A stretch of 64,000 nt of DNA from the NCBI RefSeq assembly GCF_032714475.1, contig NZ_JAWDKD010000018.1, positions 62,001-126,000 on the forward strand, given 5' to 3'. The stretch comes from Methanolapillus africanus. GTDB taxonomy: Archaea; Halobacteriota; Methanosarcinia; Methanosarcinales; Methanosarcinaceae. Positions 45,290 to 55,227 of the stretch are shown one piece after another. The notes beneath the pieces were generated by a model. It did no database searches and was not told where the DNA came from. It saw only the letters and a program-made list of their open reading frames with translations. Within the stretch, counting starts at the first letter, position 1. The number at the start of each line of letters is the position of its first letter. The position numbers were made by a program, and so were the translations under genes.

Positions 45290-45376
45290 TGCGTTTTCTT
45301 TTGGATTTCAAAAGAAGGCGGTTAATTTTTTACCTTTTTCTTTTAACTGAGTTCGTTTTCGTTTTTTCATCCATTT

Positions 45377-47784
45377 TTAATATCCTTTCTCTTGATTGCT
45401 TTTCCATTTTCGGAGAACCAAAAGCAACAACAAGAGCGCAATCAACAAAAGAAGAATGTTGATGACAAGCGTATTCTCTTTTTCGACGGTGACAGCCGAA
45501 CAACAGGATGTTGAAGTTCCGGTCGTTGCTTCAAGGCCTTCTCCGGTTTCTTCAACAAAACCGCCGCCTTCTTCTTTCTTGTCAATCACGGTTGCATTAC
45601 CTTCACCGCCACCGGATTTGATTTCTTCAAAGACGGCGTGAATGTTGTTTTTATCTTTCGGCATGGCCAATTCTGCATGGCTGACCGTCACTTTTCCGTT
45701 CGTAACTGTTTTTGTAATCAGACTGCCGTCACCATTTGTCAATGTGATGGATTTCACTTTCCATCCCTGGCCGGTTTGACGTCAAGATCAATGGATTCAC
45801 CCAGATTTAATGTAGCCGGAGGAAGACTGAGATCGCTGAAATAAAATTCTCCATTCCCTTCATGAGAATAAGTCAAATCCAGAGGTCCGGGATCGGCCCG
45901 AGCCACGATAACAACCGCATAACCATTCACGGCAGCAGCATCTTTTGTCACGTTGATTTGAAGATCGTCCGAAGTTCTTGACGGAACCGGATACTGGGGT
46001 GTGCCGACCGGTTCAGAAGTGCTGTTTAAAGGGGAAACGATGGCCAAAATATCATAACTGCCCCAACCGCCGGCGGGTTCCGGAATTGTTGTGGTAAAAT
46101 TAAATGAACCGGCTGATTTTGAATCCACCCACAAGCTGCCTATATACTCTGTATAGCCGGGTCTTTCCGTCCCCATTTTTGAACTCAGATATGTTGTTTG
46201 TGTCGCATTCAAAGTTCCGAAAAGCATGCTTGATTGCAAGTTTTCAACACTAACGGCTTGGTGGTAACCGATATTATTGTTGGCATTTAAAGGATCTCTG
46301 ATGGCAACACCAATTAATTTGTCTCCGACAACAGCGTTTTTGCTGATGAAAATGGAGTGACCGCCATGTGAACCAACTTTGTTCTCAGAAGATGTATTAT
46401 AAGCAGTTGCTGCAACAGCAAGATCTTTTCCATAAGTTGCATTTGTGCTATCTGTCACTGCATTACCTGTAATTGTACCGCCGTTAAAAATAAATCTTCC
46501 ACCAAGGATATCGGTTGCTCTCCCGTTAACAAAAACACCGCCGCCAACACTTGCGTCATTGTTTGAAATAGTGCCGCCATTCATGGTAAATTTGCAGCCT
46601 CGCCCAACAGAGACACCGCCGCCACCATAATCTCCATTATTCGATGCATATTTAAAATTACCTAGCGCATGATTTCCGGAAATTAAGCCGCCATGCATTA
46701 TTACTGTCGAATCTTGATTGATGAAAAAACCACCACCGCCACCGCCATTGCCTGAATGGTTAACGGTGTTGTTTGAAACATTTCCGGAACTAAAGAGTGC
46801 TCCTGAACTGTTGTAGATGTAAAAACCACCGCCATTATCTCCTCTGCATGTGTTGTTTGAAACTTCACCATATACATCAACATGCGGTCCGTCTCTTACA
46901 TAAACAGCCCCGATAGCAATATCATTCCCGGAGATTTTACTGTTTTCTTGCAATGTTAAAGTGGTGCCTGCACCTCCGAGTTGAATCGCGTGTGATAAAT
47001 TACAATTTGAAATATTTCCATAAAATTTAATAGAACTGCCGCTTCCCGCATAAATTATGTTTTTTCCACCTGTATTTAAATCTTTGATTGTTGCATTAAA
47101 AGTTAAGTTTGCGTTGTTTTCCACCCGGATGAGTGACCCGCCCCTTAATGAATTAATGTTACCATCAATTGTGCTTCCGTCTTCCATAACGCAGTTAGCG
47201 CCGTTGGTCAACACAATAGCCGTTGAACCACCCGGGTTTGTAATTCTGGCACCTTGGCCCATAACGATTGATGCCTTTGTATCGTAAGCTGATAAAACAG
47301 AGTCATAAACATGTTGACCGGGATTTGAATCGCCATCGGCATACGTTGGAGTACTATTTGTATGATTTGCTGCATCCGGATTACTTGCATCGTCAAAAGT
47401 AATATTTTTTAAGGTCACTTTTGAAGTGACAGCGCTACCGATTGGATTAGAAACGGCAACTTCTAACATTCCGGGATTAAAATAACCTCTTTGATTATCC
47501 CGTGTCATGTTAAAATCCTGACCACGCGTAATGGTAATACCCTGATTTGCACCTTGAATTGTAATATTTTTATCCACAATGTACAGCCGATCATATATGG
47601 TAATATCTTGTGTAATTGTAATGACGTCGCCGGTTTTTGAAGCACGAACAGCATCAGCAAGCGTCGAATAATCTACATTGGGGAAGTTTATTTCCTCAGC
47701 ATCGGCACCGGCCGGCAAAACGGCCAACATTAAAAGTATGACAGCAACCGCTATCAATATGGAATATTTCGATTTCATGTTCAA
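45377..47784 (-). pseudogene. Beta-helix surface (adhesin-like) protein, frameshifted near the C-terminus
   Basis: A signal peptide (ILIAVAVILLMLAVLPAGADA) starts a 676-residue frame ending at 45754. It contains a parallel beta-helix region (GGGVSVGRGCKFTMNGGTIS, GGGVFVNGRAT) of the adhesin type. The next frame, 45377-45757, supplies the missing end: VKSITLTNGDGS, an acidic Gly-rich stalk, and a membrane anchor (LLLLIALLLLLLVLRKWK). The frames overlap where DVKP should join GQGWKVKS; one missing base at about 45776-45782 would restore an 802-residue protein. Without it the protein would be secreted without an anchor. A sequencing error or a real or phase-variable frameshift are all possible. 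Confidence 0.75.
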
Positions 47785-48236
47785 CCCATTTTATTTTATC
47801 AAAAATTATTAGAAATAATATTTCAAAAATAGATTAACTAATAATTAATCTAATAATAGATCATAAAAATAATAAGATTCTATTTAAATTTTACTTTCAT
47901 TATAACAACAATATACAGATCATAAAAAAATAAGTATGAAAATTAAAAACAGAATGGATAGCCTTCAGATAATTATTTTTTGATATTTATTCCAAACAAT
48001 TTATTTTTATTGGCATGAGTCGTTATCTCATAATGATACAGGAATGCTACTGACAACAACAAAAACATAAGTAAAATCAGCAAGAGGAACGCAATAACCC
48101 AACATAAGTCCAGAAAAAATAATATAATATTTAGATATCAATCTAAAAACAAAAAAAGAAATAAAAAACAAAAAAAGAAATAAAAAATAAATCATCAAAA
48201 TAAAAGAATAAAATAAAAAAAGAAACAAAGGAGAAC
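47785..48236. other. AT-rich gap before the surface protein
   Basis: 452 bp, mostly A and T. A hydrophobic open frame (48028-48228, minus) looks like composition noise. No RNA gene, repeat or clear promoter was identified beyond generic AT-rich boxes. Confidence 0.4.
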
Positions 48237-48644
48237 TTAATCTCTCTTTGCATTCACTCTTTTGCCGCCGACGTCTCCTTCCAAAAGGAGAACACGGAGG
48301 GCTTCACGGCAGGCAGCGACCGCCGGCGCGCCGGACGTAATCGAAATGACTTCCATGGTTTCCATGATTTCTTCTTTGGTCGCACCGTTGTGAATGGCGC
48401 TGCGCATTTGCGACATCACGCAGGATTCGCATTGTTTGGACGCGACGACCGCAAGCGCCATCAAAATTTTGGTTTTGGCGGGCAAAACACCGTCGTTTAA
48501 AAGCCGGCCGTCACAGTGGCCGTATCTTTTGACAAAATCTTCATCAAGGGCAGCAAGAGTTTCAAGAACGTGGGGCGTAAAGCCCATTTTTTGACCAATG
48601 CTGTCGACAATTTCTTTTCCGGATTTTTCTTCCATGTTTTCCAC
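48237..48644 (-). CDS. Carboxymuconolactone decarboxylase / AhpD-family protein
   Basis: This is a 135-residue helical protein of the AhpD-like fold. The redox-active CxxC is in CESCVMSQM and is followed by the usual histidine in AIHNGATKEE. Such proteins act as thiol peroxidase or disulfide reductase partners. Ribosome-binding site gaggtgg precedes ATG 48644. No peroxiredoxin gene adjoins it. Confidence 0.88.
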   Translation of the reverse strand: MENMEEKSGKEIVDSIGQKMGFTPHVLETLAALDEDFVKRYGHCDGRLLNDGVLPAKTKILMALAVVASKQCESCVMSQMRSAIHNGATKEEIMETMEVISITSGAPAVAACREALRVLLLEGDVGGKRVNAKRD

Positions 48645-48747
48645 CTCATTTTTATAAAGAATGTCAAAATAAAAATATGTCTTAATTTATATAAATCTAT
48701 CATTCCGGCTGAAAATTGATTTTTAACGGCAGCGGCTTTCATTTATT

Positions 48748-49050
48748 GGCAACTGTACCGACAGTTGACTGTTTTTAGATTCCGATTGCATCCACCGTTC
48801 ACTATTTTTAGAATTCAGATTGCATCTGCAGTTCACTGTATTTAGATTCCGATTGCACCTGCAGTTCACTATTTTTAGATTTCATTTTGCACCCACTGTT
48901 TCCAAAAATACACGTTTTTTCTGATCCGTTTTGTACCGACCGGTTCCAACAATACAGTTGCTTCCTTGCTCAAATTTGTATCTTTCAATAAGGCGAAATC
49001 CGCTTAAACAGGCGCGATGCGCGCCTGTTTAAGCGGGAGGAATCAATTGA
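48748..49050. repeat. Palindromic modular element, locus H
   Basis: A tandem array of 33-34-bp units with core GATTGCAYCTGCAGTTCACT (about four clear copies, 48750-48890), a degenerate tail, then a right-end hairpin with a perfect 17-bp stem, CCGCTTAAACAGGCGCG, loop ATG. The outer terminus is degenerate (GGAGGAATCAATTGAC), and no left hairpin is seen. Confidence 0.75.
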
Positions 49051-49133
49051 CAAAAATAGAAAATAACGCAATGTTATCATAAATTCAAAAAAAACAAACC
49101 CTTGTTTTTTGCCGGCTCGAAATGAAAAAGTGC

Positions 49134-49150
49134 CGCCGTAACGCGCGCGC
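49134..49150 (-). repeat. GCGCGCGTTAY motif, copy 13
   Basis: Plus strand CGCCGTAACGCGCGCGC, preceded by AAAAAGTGC. It is in the 3' flank of the minus-strand regulator and reads in its direction. Confidence 0.82.
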
Positions 49151-49176
49151 CCGACGGCGCAAAAAAAGAAAAAAGA

Positions 49177-49196
49177 AAAGCTGCTTTGGCAGCTTT
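49177..49196 (-). terminator. Hairpin terminator of the DUF1724 regulator
   Basis: AAAGCTGC pairs with GCAGCTTT around a 4-base loop; T-rich on the minus strand immediately after. Confidence 0.65.
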
Positions 49197-49200
49197 CAGA

Positions 49201-49989
49201 TTACGGTAATTTGTCGATCTTTTTGGAGCGGTCGACGAAGAATTTCGTTAAATCGGAGCCCCAGTTGAGGGAGCGGTCGTCCATGGCCACCAGGTATTTC
49301 TGGGAGTCATACAAGCCGTTCTTGTAAAAGAGCGAGAAGTAAAGGTAAGTGTCAGTCGTCATCACGAACAAGTTGACGGAATCAATCACATACAGCTCGT
49401 TTCCTTTGATCTTGAGGAAAGATTCGAGGAGCGGCTTGTAGTCCAAGCGGAATTTGTCGTAAACGTCCTGCGTCAAAACGAATTTGGCCGGGATCTTGAG
49501 GTTGACGGTCTCTTCCACCATTTCAAGACTGGACGGCATAAAAACGGAAACAATTCCCTGAACGGATTTGGCCGTGTCCAATTTTTCCAAAATCAAACGG
49601 TTTTGCTCAAACACGTTTTTGGCGGGGTCTTGGAACATCACGCAGTTTTCAAGTTCGTTGAAGCGTTCCAAAAGGGACAACGGAATCGCGTTTGTGTCGT
49701 GGTCGGTCCAGAACTCGCTGGTTTCTTCCAACACATTTAAGATTTCAATCAACGGGCGGAAGTAGCTCAAAACCACTTTGCCGATCGGCGTCAAGTGGTA
49801 TTCGTTGTTGATTTTTTGAATCAAATCCGCTTCCAAAAGCTCTTTGATTCTCGGATAAATTTCCGGTGTTTTCACGTCAAAATAGTTCTTGATTTCAATC
49901 AAGGTGCGCGGTTTTTCAGCGATTAAAAAAAGCAAATCTCTTCTCTTTTCCGAAAATGTAATGAGACTTAAAAGTCCTTTTCCTTTCAT
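49201..49989 (-). CDS. Winged-helix transcription regulator with DUF1724 domain
   Basis: This is a 262-residue regulator of the type common in Methanosarcinales, where relatives control methyltransferase or acetate/methylotrophic genes. The ArsR-like winged helix lies at residues 10-75 (LFLIAEKPRTLIEIKNYFD, PRIKELLEADLIQKIN), and the rest is the DUF1724 sensor domain. Ribosome-binding site ggaggc. Two tandem copies of a 15-bp direct repeat lie about 105-140 bp upstream and may be twin promoters or operators. Confidence 0.85.
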   Translation of the reverse strand: MKGKGLLSLITFSEKRRDLLFLIAEKPRTLIEIKNYFDVKTPEIYPRIKELLEADLIQKINNEYHLTPIGKVVLSYFRPLIEILNVLEETSEFWTDHDTNAIPLSLLERFNELENCVMFQDPAKNVFEQNRLILEKLDTAKSVQGIVSVFMPSSLEMVEETVNLKIPAKFVLTQDVYDKFRLDYKPLLESFLKIKGNELYVIDSVNLFVMTTDTYLYFSLFYKNGLYDSQKYLVAMDDRSLNWGSDLTKFFVDRSKKIDKLP

Positions 49990-50092
49990 ATCTAATGCCT
50001 CCGTATTTTTGTTATTCGTTTTGTTATTTGTATGACATAATTACTCATCAAAAAATTATGACTTGCAAATAAAATTATACGGTTTAATTACA

Positions 50093-50127
50093 TATTATAT
50101 TTTTTAGCTAGCTATTATATTTTTTAG
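50093..50127 (-). promoter_or_regulatory. 15-bp direct repeat upstream of the DUF1724 regulator
   Basis: TATTATATTTTTTAG occurs twice, with starts exactly 20 bp apart (50093 and 50113), separated by CTAGC. On the minus strand each copy resembles a BRE-TATA box (AAAAAATATAATA). The rest of the 409-bp gap is AT-rich. Confidence 0.45.
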
Positions 50128-50398
50128 TGAATAAGTAGTTGAATCATTATGAAAATTATAGCCGTCGTATAATAAAACTCATTCTGTCATATAAAGTTTT
50201 CGAAATAAAATCGTATAAAAACGGCAACCGAATAATCTAAACATATTTTTATAAAAATGAAAATAAAATAATAGAATATGATATAAAACAATAAAAAATA
50301 ATAAAAAAATGATAATGACGTCAAAAAATAAAATAATATGACTTCCATCATATTTCAGGTTTCATTTCAAAAAAGGACATGCTGCGGCCGGCCGGAAA

Positions 50399-51607
50399 TC
50401 AGACGCCCGGAAATTCAATCACTTCGGCTTCCCGAGCCAATTTTTGGATCAGTCCGTTCAAATTAAAATTAAACCGCTCCTCTTCATCCAACGCCGTCGT
50501 CAACTTCGCTTTCACTTCCGGTTTTTCGGGAACCGCCGAACACTCTTTTTCATCCGAACTGCGGATCGAGTTGTCAAACGTGCCGATTTTTTGAGCGATT
50601 TCAATAATTTCCTGTTTATCAAACGCAATCAGCGGGTGGTAAAGCGGCAGGCAAAGCCCGTACGTTTCCGAAAGCATATTTTCAGCCGTCTGCGACGCGA
50701 CCTGCCCGAGCGATGATCCGGAAATAATGCCGGACGCACCGGTCATTTTCATAATTTCGCCGCCCACCCGGAACATGAAGCGTTTGCACATCAGACAAAT
50801 GTTCTTCTGATGGCAAGTTTCCATCATCGACGTCATGTATTCGCCGTTTTTAACGCGGTAAACTTTGTGTTTGCGGCCCGGCATCCAGGAAAACAAAACT
50901 TTGGCGTTATCAAGCGCTTTTTCAAGCGCGATCGGGCTCATATATGGTGAATTATCAAAAAAAACCGGAATAATATCCAAACCGCGCTTCATCATGAGCC
51001 AAGCCGCCACCGGGGAATCGATGCCGCCCGACAACAAAACAACCATTTTTCCCTGCGTGCCCGTCGGAAAACCGCCCGGACCCTTGACGCTGTCGAAATA
51101 AACATAAGATTGGCTTTGCCGGACCTCAATAAAAATCTCCTTGTCCGGATTGGTGAGATCCACCGCCGGCGTTTTCCCGGAATCGGTCAATTTTTCCCAA
51201 ATGGCGTCGCCGCACAGGCGTGCGATCTCGTTGGATGAAAAAGAATGATTGCCGTTTCGGCGCGCGCGAACCGCGTACGTGTCGCCGTCACGAATTTTGC
51301 TGACGGACACCGCCGCGCACAAAGACGTAATTTCTTCCGGAACGGAAGCGCAAACATAAGCCGGCGAAACGCTGACGACGCCGAAAACCCGGGCGATGAT
51401 CTCGGGCGCCTGCGGGCTTTGAGTCTCGACAAAAATACGTCCGTAATCACGCCGAATGCCGGAAAAAGGAACATCGTTCGCTTTGAGCATCGCGTGAATA
51501 TTCATTTTTAAAATTTCTTCATACCGGTCCCGAACGCCGCGGCTTTTGAGAGACAACTCGCCGTACCGGACGATCACAATGCTTTTTTCAGGGACAGGTT
51601 CAGTCAT
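50399..51607 (-). CDS. thiI: tRNA 4-thiouridine synthetase ThiI
   Basis: ThiI makes 4-thiouridine at position 8 of tRNA. The 402-residue protein has a THUMP domain and a PP-loop (VLLSGGIDSPVAAWLMMKRG). There is no rhodanese domain; instead cysteines in CHQKNICLMCKRF follow the pattern of methanogen ThiI enzymes that carry an Fe-S cluster. It is divergent from the gene at 51921. Confidence 0.93.
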   Translation of the reverse strand: MTEPVPEKSIVIVRYGELSLKSRGVRDRYEEILKMNIHAMLKANDVPFSGIRRDYGRIFVETQSPQAPEIIARVFGVVSVSPAYVCASVPEEITSLCAAVSVSKIRDGDTYAVRARRNGNHSFSSNEIARLCGDAIWEKLTDSGKTPAVDLTNPDKEIFIEVRQSQSYVYFDSVKGPGGFPTGTQGKMVVLLSGGIDSPVAAWLMMKRGLDIIPVFFDNSPYMSPIALEKALDNAKVLFSWMPGRKHKVYRVKNGEYMTSMMETCHQKNICLMCKRFMFRVGGEIMKMTGASGIISGSSLGQVASQTAENMLSETYGLCLPLYHPLIAFDKQEIIEIAQKIGTFDNSIRSSDEKECSAVPEKPEVKAKLTTALDEEERFNFNLNGLIQKLAREAEVIEFPGV

Positions 51608-51739
51608 ACCCTTTCATTCAACGCTTTTTATATGAACTTTTCCAAACAGCAAACAAGGAAAACACTTTCTCAGACCAAAAATACAACAGGAAACGGCATA
51701 ATAAATATAAATTTATTTTATAATTTTTATTTTAAGCAT

Positions 51740-51752
51740 TAAATATATATAA
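51740..51752 (+). promoter_or_regulatory. TATA-like box before gene 51921
   Basis: TAAATATATATAA, about 170 bp upstream. The leader also contains the hairpin GCAGC-CTAA-GCTGC at 51870-51883. The 313-bp divergent gap has no gene. Confidence 0.4.
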
Positions 51753-51920
51753 TTAAAATATTATATTATTGTTTTAATGATTTTGCCGCGCATGATCAAA
51801 GTGACCGAATTTGAAAACGGCTTACACCAAATAAAAAAGACCGCGGCTAAAAATAAAAATCATTAAATGGCAGCCTAAGCTGCACTTTAAAATCTTGAAA
51901 AATACAAAAGGAGAATTCAA

Positions 51921-52238
51921 ATGAAAGTTGCCATTACCAGTGAAAAAAGCCCGTTACCGGAAGAAAAGCACAGATCCAGCATCAATTTTACAACCGAGGC
52001 GCTCGGCAAAGACGCCAACGTTAAAGTCAAAGTCTTTTACGATTACGACACCCCAAATCCGGTCGAAGCGACCGGCGTCACCTTTGATGTGAAAATTGAC
52101 CGCCTCGGACCCGACGGCACATGGATTGCCGACGCAAAAACCGGAATGACCGAGAAAAACACAACGCACCGCAACCTCTACATTTCGAATCCCAAAAATG
52201 CGGAAAGAAAATTCACCGTTGAGTTTTCCAAAGAATAA
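51921..52238 (+). CDS. Small conserved protein of unknown function
   Basis: This is 105 residues, soluble and beta-rich in appearance (VKVKVFYDYDTPNPVE, GVTFDVKIDRLGPDGTW). There are no cysteines and no signal peptide. A strong ribosome-binding site (aaaaggag), a structured long leader and a strong terminator suggest high expression. I do not recognise it. Confidence 0.75.
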   Translation: MKVAITSEKSPLPEEKHRSSINFTTEALGKDANVKVKVFYDYDTPNPVEATGVTFDVKIDRLGPDGTWIADAKTGMTEKNTTHRNLYISNPKNAERKFTVEFSKE

Positions 52239-52269
52239 AACGAGCTGTAAAGCCGGTATTGTTTATTTG

Positions 52270-52289
52270 AAGGGCGGAAATCCGCCCTT
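52270..52289 (+). terminator. Intrinsic-type terminator after gene 51921
   Basis: 9-bp stem AAGGGCGGA / TCCGCCCTT with loop AA, followed by TTTGTTTTT. Confidence 0.8.
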
Positions 52290-52373
52290 TTTGTTTTTCA
52301 ATCATTTCCAAATAATCCGGCTGTTTCAATATGATTATTCAATTGTCTCACAAACCAGCAAAGAGGAATCAAT

Positions 52374-53732
52374 ATGCTTAACCGCCAAAACTATTTTTCA
52401 GCCGAACAAATTTCCAAAATCAACCGAGAATTAAAAGTGACGCGCGCCGTCGAAGCTTTTCGAATGTTTTATCCATGTGTTTCCGTGTGGTCGTTTTTCA
52501 AAGACAACATGGCCATCGGTATGATTCCAAACCAACGTCACGGCATTTGCCTGACCGACCCGCAGCAAAACGCGCTGACGGCGAATTCGGACACACCGTA
52601 CGGTATTCTATTAATTGACACGACCCAAGATCCGATTGTGATTGACGTGCCGGCCGGCAACACCATGGGCGTTTAAAATGATTTATACTTCCAAGAAGTC
52701 GGCGGCGTCGGTTTAGTCGGTCCGGACGGCGGCAAAGGCGGAAAATACCTGATTGTCGGTCCGAGCAACAAAAAGGAACTGCCCAAGGACGGTTATTATA
52801 TCATCCGTGTTGAAACAAACCGGTTATTTGCGGCCATCCGCGCGGTTCCGGAACCCGGAAATTTAAAAAGCGGCCTTGACCTTCTCAAAAAAATTAAAAC
52901 ATACCCGTACGGCCAAAAAGATGAAAAAACCGAAATTGTGGATATTTCCGGCAAAAAAGTTGTGGCTTCTCCGACTCTGCGTGAGGAGACATTGGAGTTT
53001 TGGACGGATCTTCACGATATCATCAACAAAGATGTTCTGCTCCCTGATTTCTACATGGAATACGGCCGTCTCGCCGATGTCGGCATCAAACGCGGCGAAC
53101 CGTTCCCCAAAGATGAAGAAACCAAGAAAATCCTCTTGGAAGCCGGTCAAACCGCACTCGGTCAAATGATGGTTGAAGCCTTGTGTTCTGACCGTCCCGA
53201 CCGGTTGATTTGGAACGGTAAAAATTGGGAATGGGTGGCGCTGATTGAAGAAACCGGATTTTAGAATGAAAATTACATGGACCTCTATGCCCGTGAACGT
53301 TGGTTTTATCAGGCAACGCTTTGTTCCAAACGTATGTTTGCGCGAAACGCCGGCCCCGGTTCCATTTACATGATGAGCGTCAAAGACAATAAAGGCGCTT
53401 TCTTGAATGGATCCGTCAACTACAAATTGAATATTCCGGGCCCCGTTCCGGCCGGACAGTTCTGGTCAATGACCGTTTACGACGTCCGCAACCGTTCCGA
53501 AGTCGTCACCGATCAAAACAAAGCCAGTCTCAGTTCTTTGAATGAAAAATTCCAGACAAACAGCGACGGCAGTATTGATTTGTATGTCGGCCCGGACGCA
53601 CCGAAAGGGTTTGAAAAACAGTGGATAAAGACACGCCCGAACGAAGGCTGGTTCACCTATTTCAGAATCTACGGCATCAAAGAAGACGCTGTCAACGGTA
53701 AATGGAAATTGAATGATTTTGAAAAACTGTAA
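52374..53732 (+). pseudogene. DUF1254/DUF1214-domain protein interrupted by in-frame TAA and TAG
   Basis: One frame from ATG 52374 (ribosome-binding site gagga) to TAA 53732 encodes 452 codons of a DUF1254/DUF1214 protein (SDTPYGILLIDTTQDPIVID, then LVGPDGGKGGKYLIVGPSNK, then the C-terminal PAGQFWSMTVYDVRNRSEVV). It is cut by TAA at 52674 and by TAG at 53262, yet frame and family sequence continue without shift on both sides of each. Two nonsense mutations are the simple view. The TAG could be read as pyrrolysine, but the TAA could not. No signal peptide is visible. Confidence 0.75.
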
Positions 53733-53755
53733 GTTTTCCATTGAAAAATGAGATG

Positions 53756-53777
53756 AAAGCATGAGAAATCATGCTTT
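53756..53777 (+). terminator. Hairpin terminator after the DUF1254 gene
   Basis: 9-bp stem AAAGCATGA / TCATGCTTT with a 4-base loop, followed by TATTTCTCTTTT. Confidence 0.65.
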
Positions 53778-53819
53778 TATTTCTCTTTTGAATCAGTCAA
53801 ATAATTGATTTATCTGTTT

Positions 53820-55208
53820 TTAAATCAACGACTTCAAAAATGCCCCAAAAACCTTCACCATCTTCCACGAATGCTTGGACAGCATCAGTTTTTGAATCAA
53901 AACCGACGGATGATCCATATCGCCGTATTCGTTAATGATCGCCACAATTTCCGGATCGTTCAGTTCCGCGAAAATCGCGTTCATATCGGCGTCGCTCATT
54001 TTTTCACGGCGCCCATGCGCCATCATGCCGATATCAAACTCCCGCTTGAGTTCTTTTTTCCACGTTTTTTCGTATTCCGACATCTTCTTTTCGGAAAAAT
54101 CATTTTGCAGAATAGCTTCCGCCGCCACTTTACCGGCAATTTTCGCCGCCACAGCGCCCGGATAAATTCCGCCGCCGGAAACGGGTTTACACTGGCCGGC
54201 CGCGTCGCCGACGACCATAAATCCTTCAGCGTATGTCTTTTTCATCGGGCCGATCGGAATGTTGCCGGCCGTTAAATTGCTTGTCTCAGATTTGATTTTA
54301 GACGCCACTTCCGGCCGCGCTAAAAACGCTGTCAAGAAAGACTTGGCATTGGCTTTCTGTTCATCGTCCGGATAATATTTTTTGGCAACATCGCGGTCAA
54401 TCGCCAGCCCGATTCGGGACATTTTGTCCGACATCGGAATCGTCCACGCAAAAAAACCGGGGGCGACGCTGCCGACGAAAACTTCCACAAAATCAGAATC
54501 CATCGATTCATATTCGGCGTCGACTTGAATGCCGGACAATAATTTTTCGCAGCCGTCAAGACCGGCCCAGCCGGCCGCGCGGCCGTTGGCCCCGTCGGCG
54601 GCAATAATGATTTTGGAAAAGAGTGTTTTGGTGACGCCCTCGTTAGCCACCGTTAAAAGCCAACCGTCCTGCTCTTCAAAGACAGCGTCAATCGCCTCCG
54701 TATTTTTGACAACGACTCGGCCGCCCTGCTCAACAATTCCGGTATCGGTTTTATCATTATTATTTTCAGAAACCGCCGTCTTCTTTTCCGGATCAGGTCC
54801 CCGTTTCATCCCCAATGCTTTTGTTTTCAGACGAATTTCAACGCCGGCTTTTTCGGCCATATCCGCCAGCTTTTGATCAAAAGCGGACCGGGAAACAACG
54901 TAAGCCATCGTTTGTTTTCCTTTGATTTGCATGCGAACGCCCGACGGCGGATAAACGTCCGCGCCGATCACGCTGTTTAAAACAAAAGAGTCGTCCGGCT
55001 CGACTTCAGATTCCCGCAACGCGGCAACGCTCAGCAGACCGGCGCATTGCACCGGAATGCCGATTTTGGAATTGTCTTCGATCATCAAAACGCGCGGTAC
55101 ACCGTTTAATTTGGCGTGGCGCGCGGCCGTCGACCCGATCGGACCGCCGCCGATGACGATCACATCAAAACATTCCGTTTCCATATTCGTTTCGTTGCCG
55201 TTATTCAT
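53820..55208 (-). CDS. Geranylgeranyl reductase family FAD enzyme
   Basis: This is a 462-residue flavoprotein that saturates the isoprenoid chains of archaeal lipids. FAD binding: VIVIGGGPIGSTAARHAKL at the N-terminus and GFMVVGDAAGQCKPVSGGGI later. Also conserved is GIPVQCAGLLS. A hydrophilic insert (SENNNDKTDTG, about 54690-54800) interrupts the usual spacing. It is upstream of the divergently placed DUF1254 gene and follows marker protein 8 by 20 bp, so the two may be co-transcribed. Confidence 0.9.
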   Translation of the reverse strand: MNNGNETNMETECFDVIVIGGGPIGSTAARHAKLNGVPRVLMIEDNSKIGIPVQCAGLLSVAALRESEVEPDDSFVLNSVIGADVYPPSGVRMQIKGKQTMAYVVSRSAFDQKLADMAEKAGVEIRLKTKALGMKRGPDPEKKTAVSENNNDKTDTGIVEQGGRVVVKNTEAIDAVFEEQDGWLLTVANEGVTKTLFSKIIIAADGANGRAAGWAGLDGCEKLLSGIQVDAEYESMDSDFVEVFVGSVAPGFFAWTIPMSDKMSRIGLAIDRDVAKKYYPDDEQKANAKSFLTAFLARPEVASKIKSETSNLTAGNIPIGPMKKTYAEGFMVVGDAAGQCKPVSGGGIYPGAVAAKIAGKVAAEAILQNDFSEKKMSEYEKTWKKELKREFDIGMMAHGRREKMSDADMNAIFAELNDPEIVAIINEYGDMDHPSVLIQKLMLSKHSWKMVKVFGAFLKSLI

Positions 55209-55227
55209 TCAAAATTCCCCAAAAATA

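Noticed and set aside
48028..48228. Hydrophobic 66-codon frame on the minus strand
   Set aside because: Its Phe/Leu-rich start reflects a poly-A/T tract; no ribosome-binding site or conserved feature.
48748..48900. Regular 34-bp repeats considered as a CRISPR array
   Set aside because: The whole unit repeats with no unique spacers between, repeats are imperfect, and no cas gene is present.
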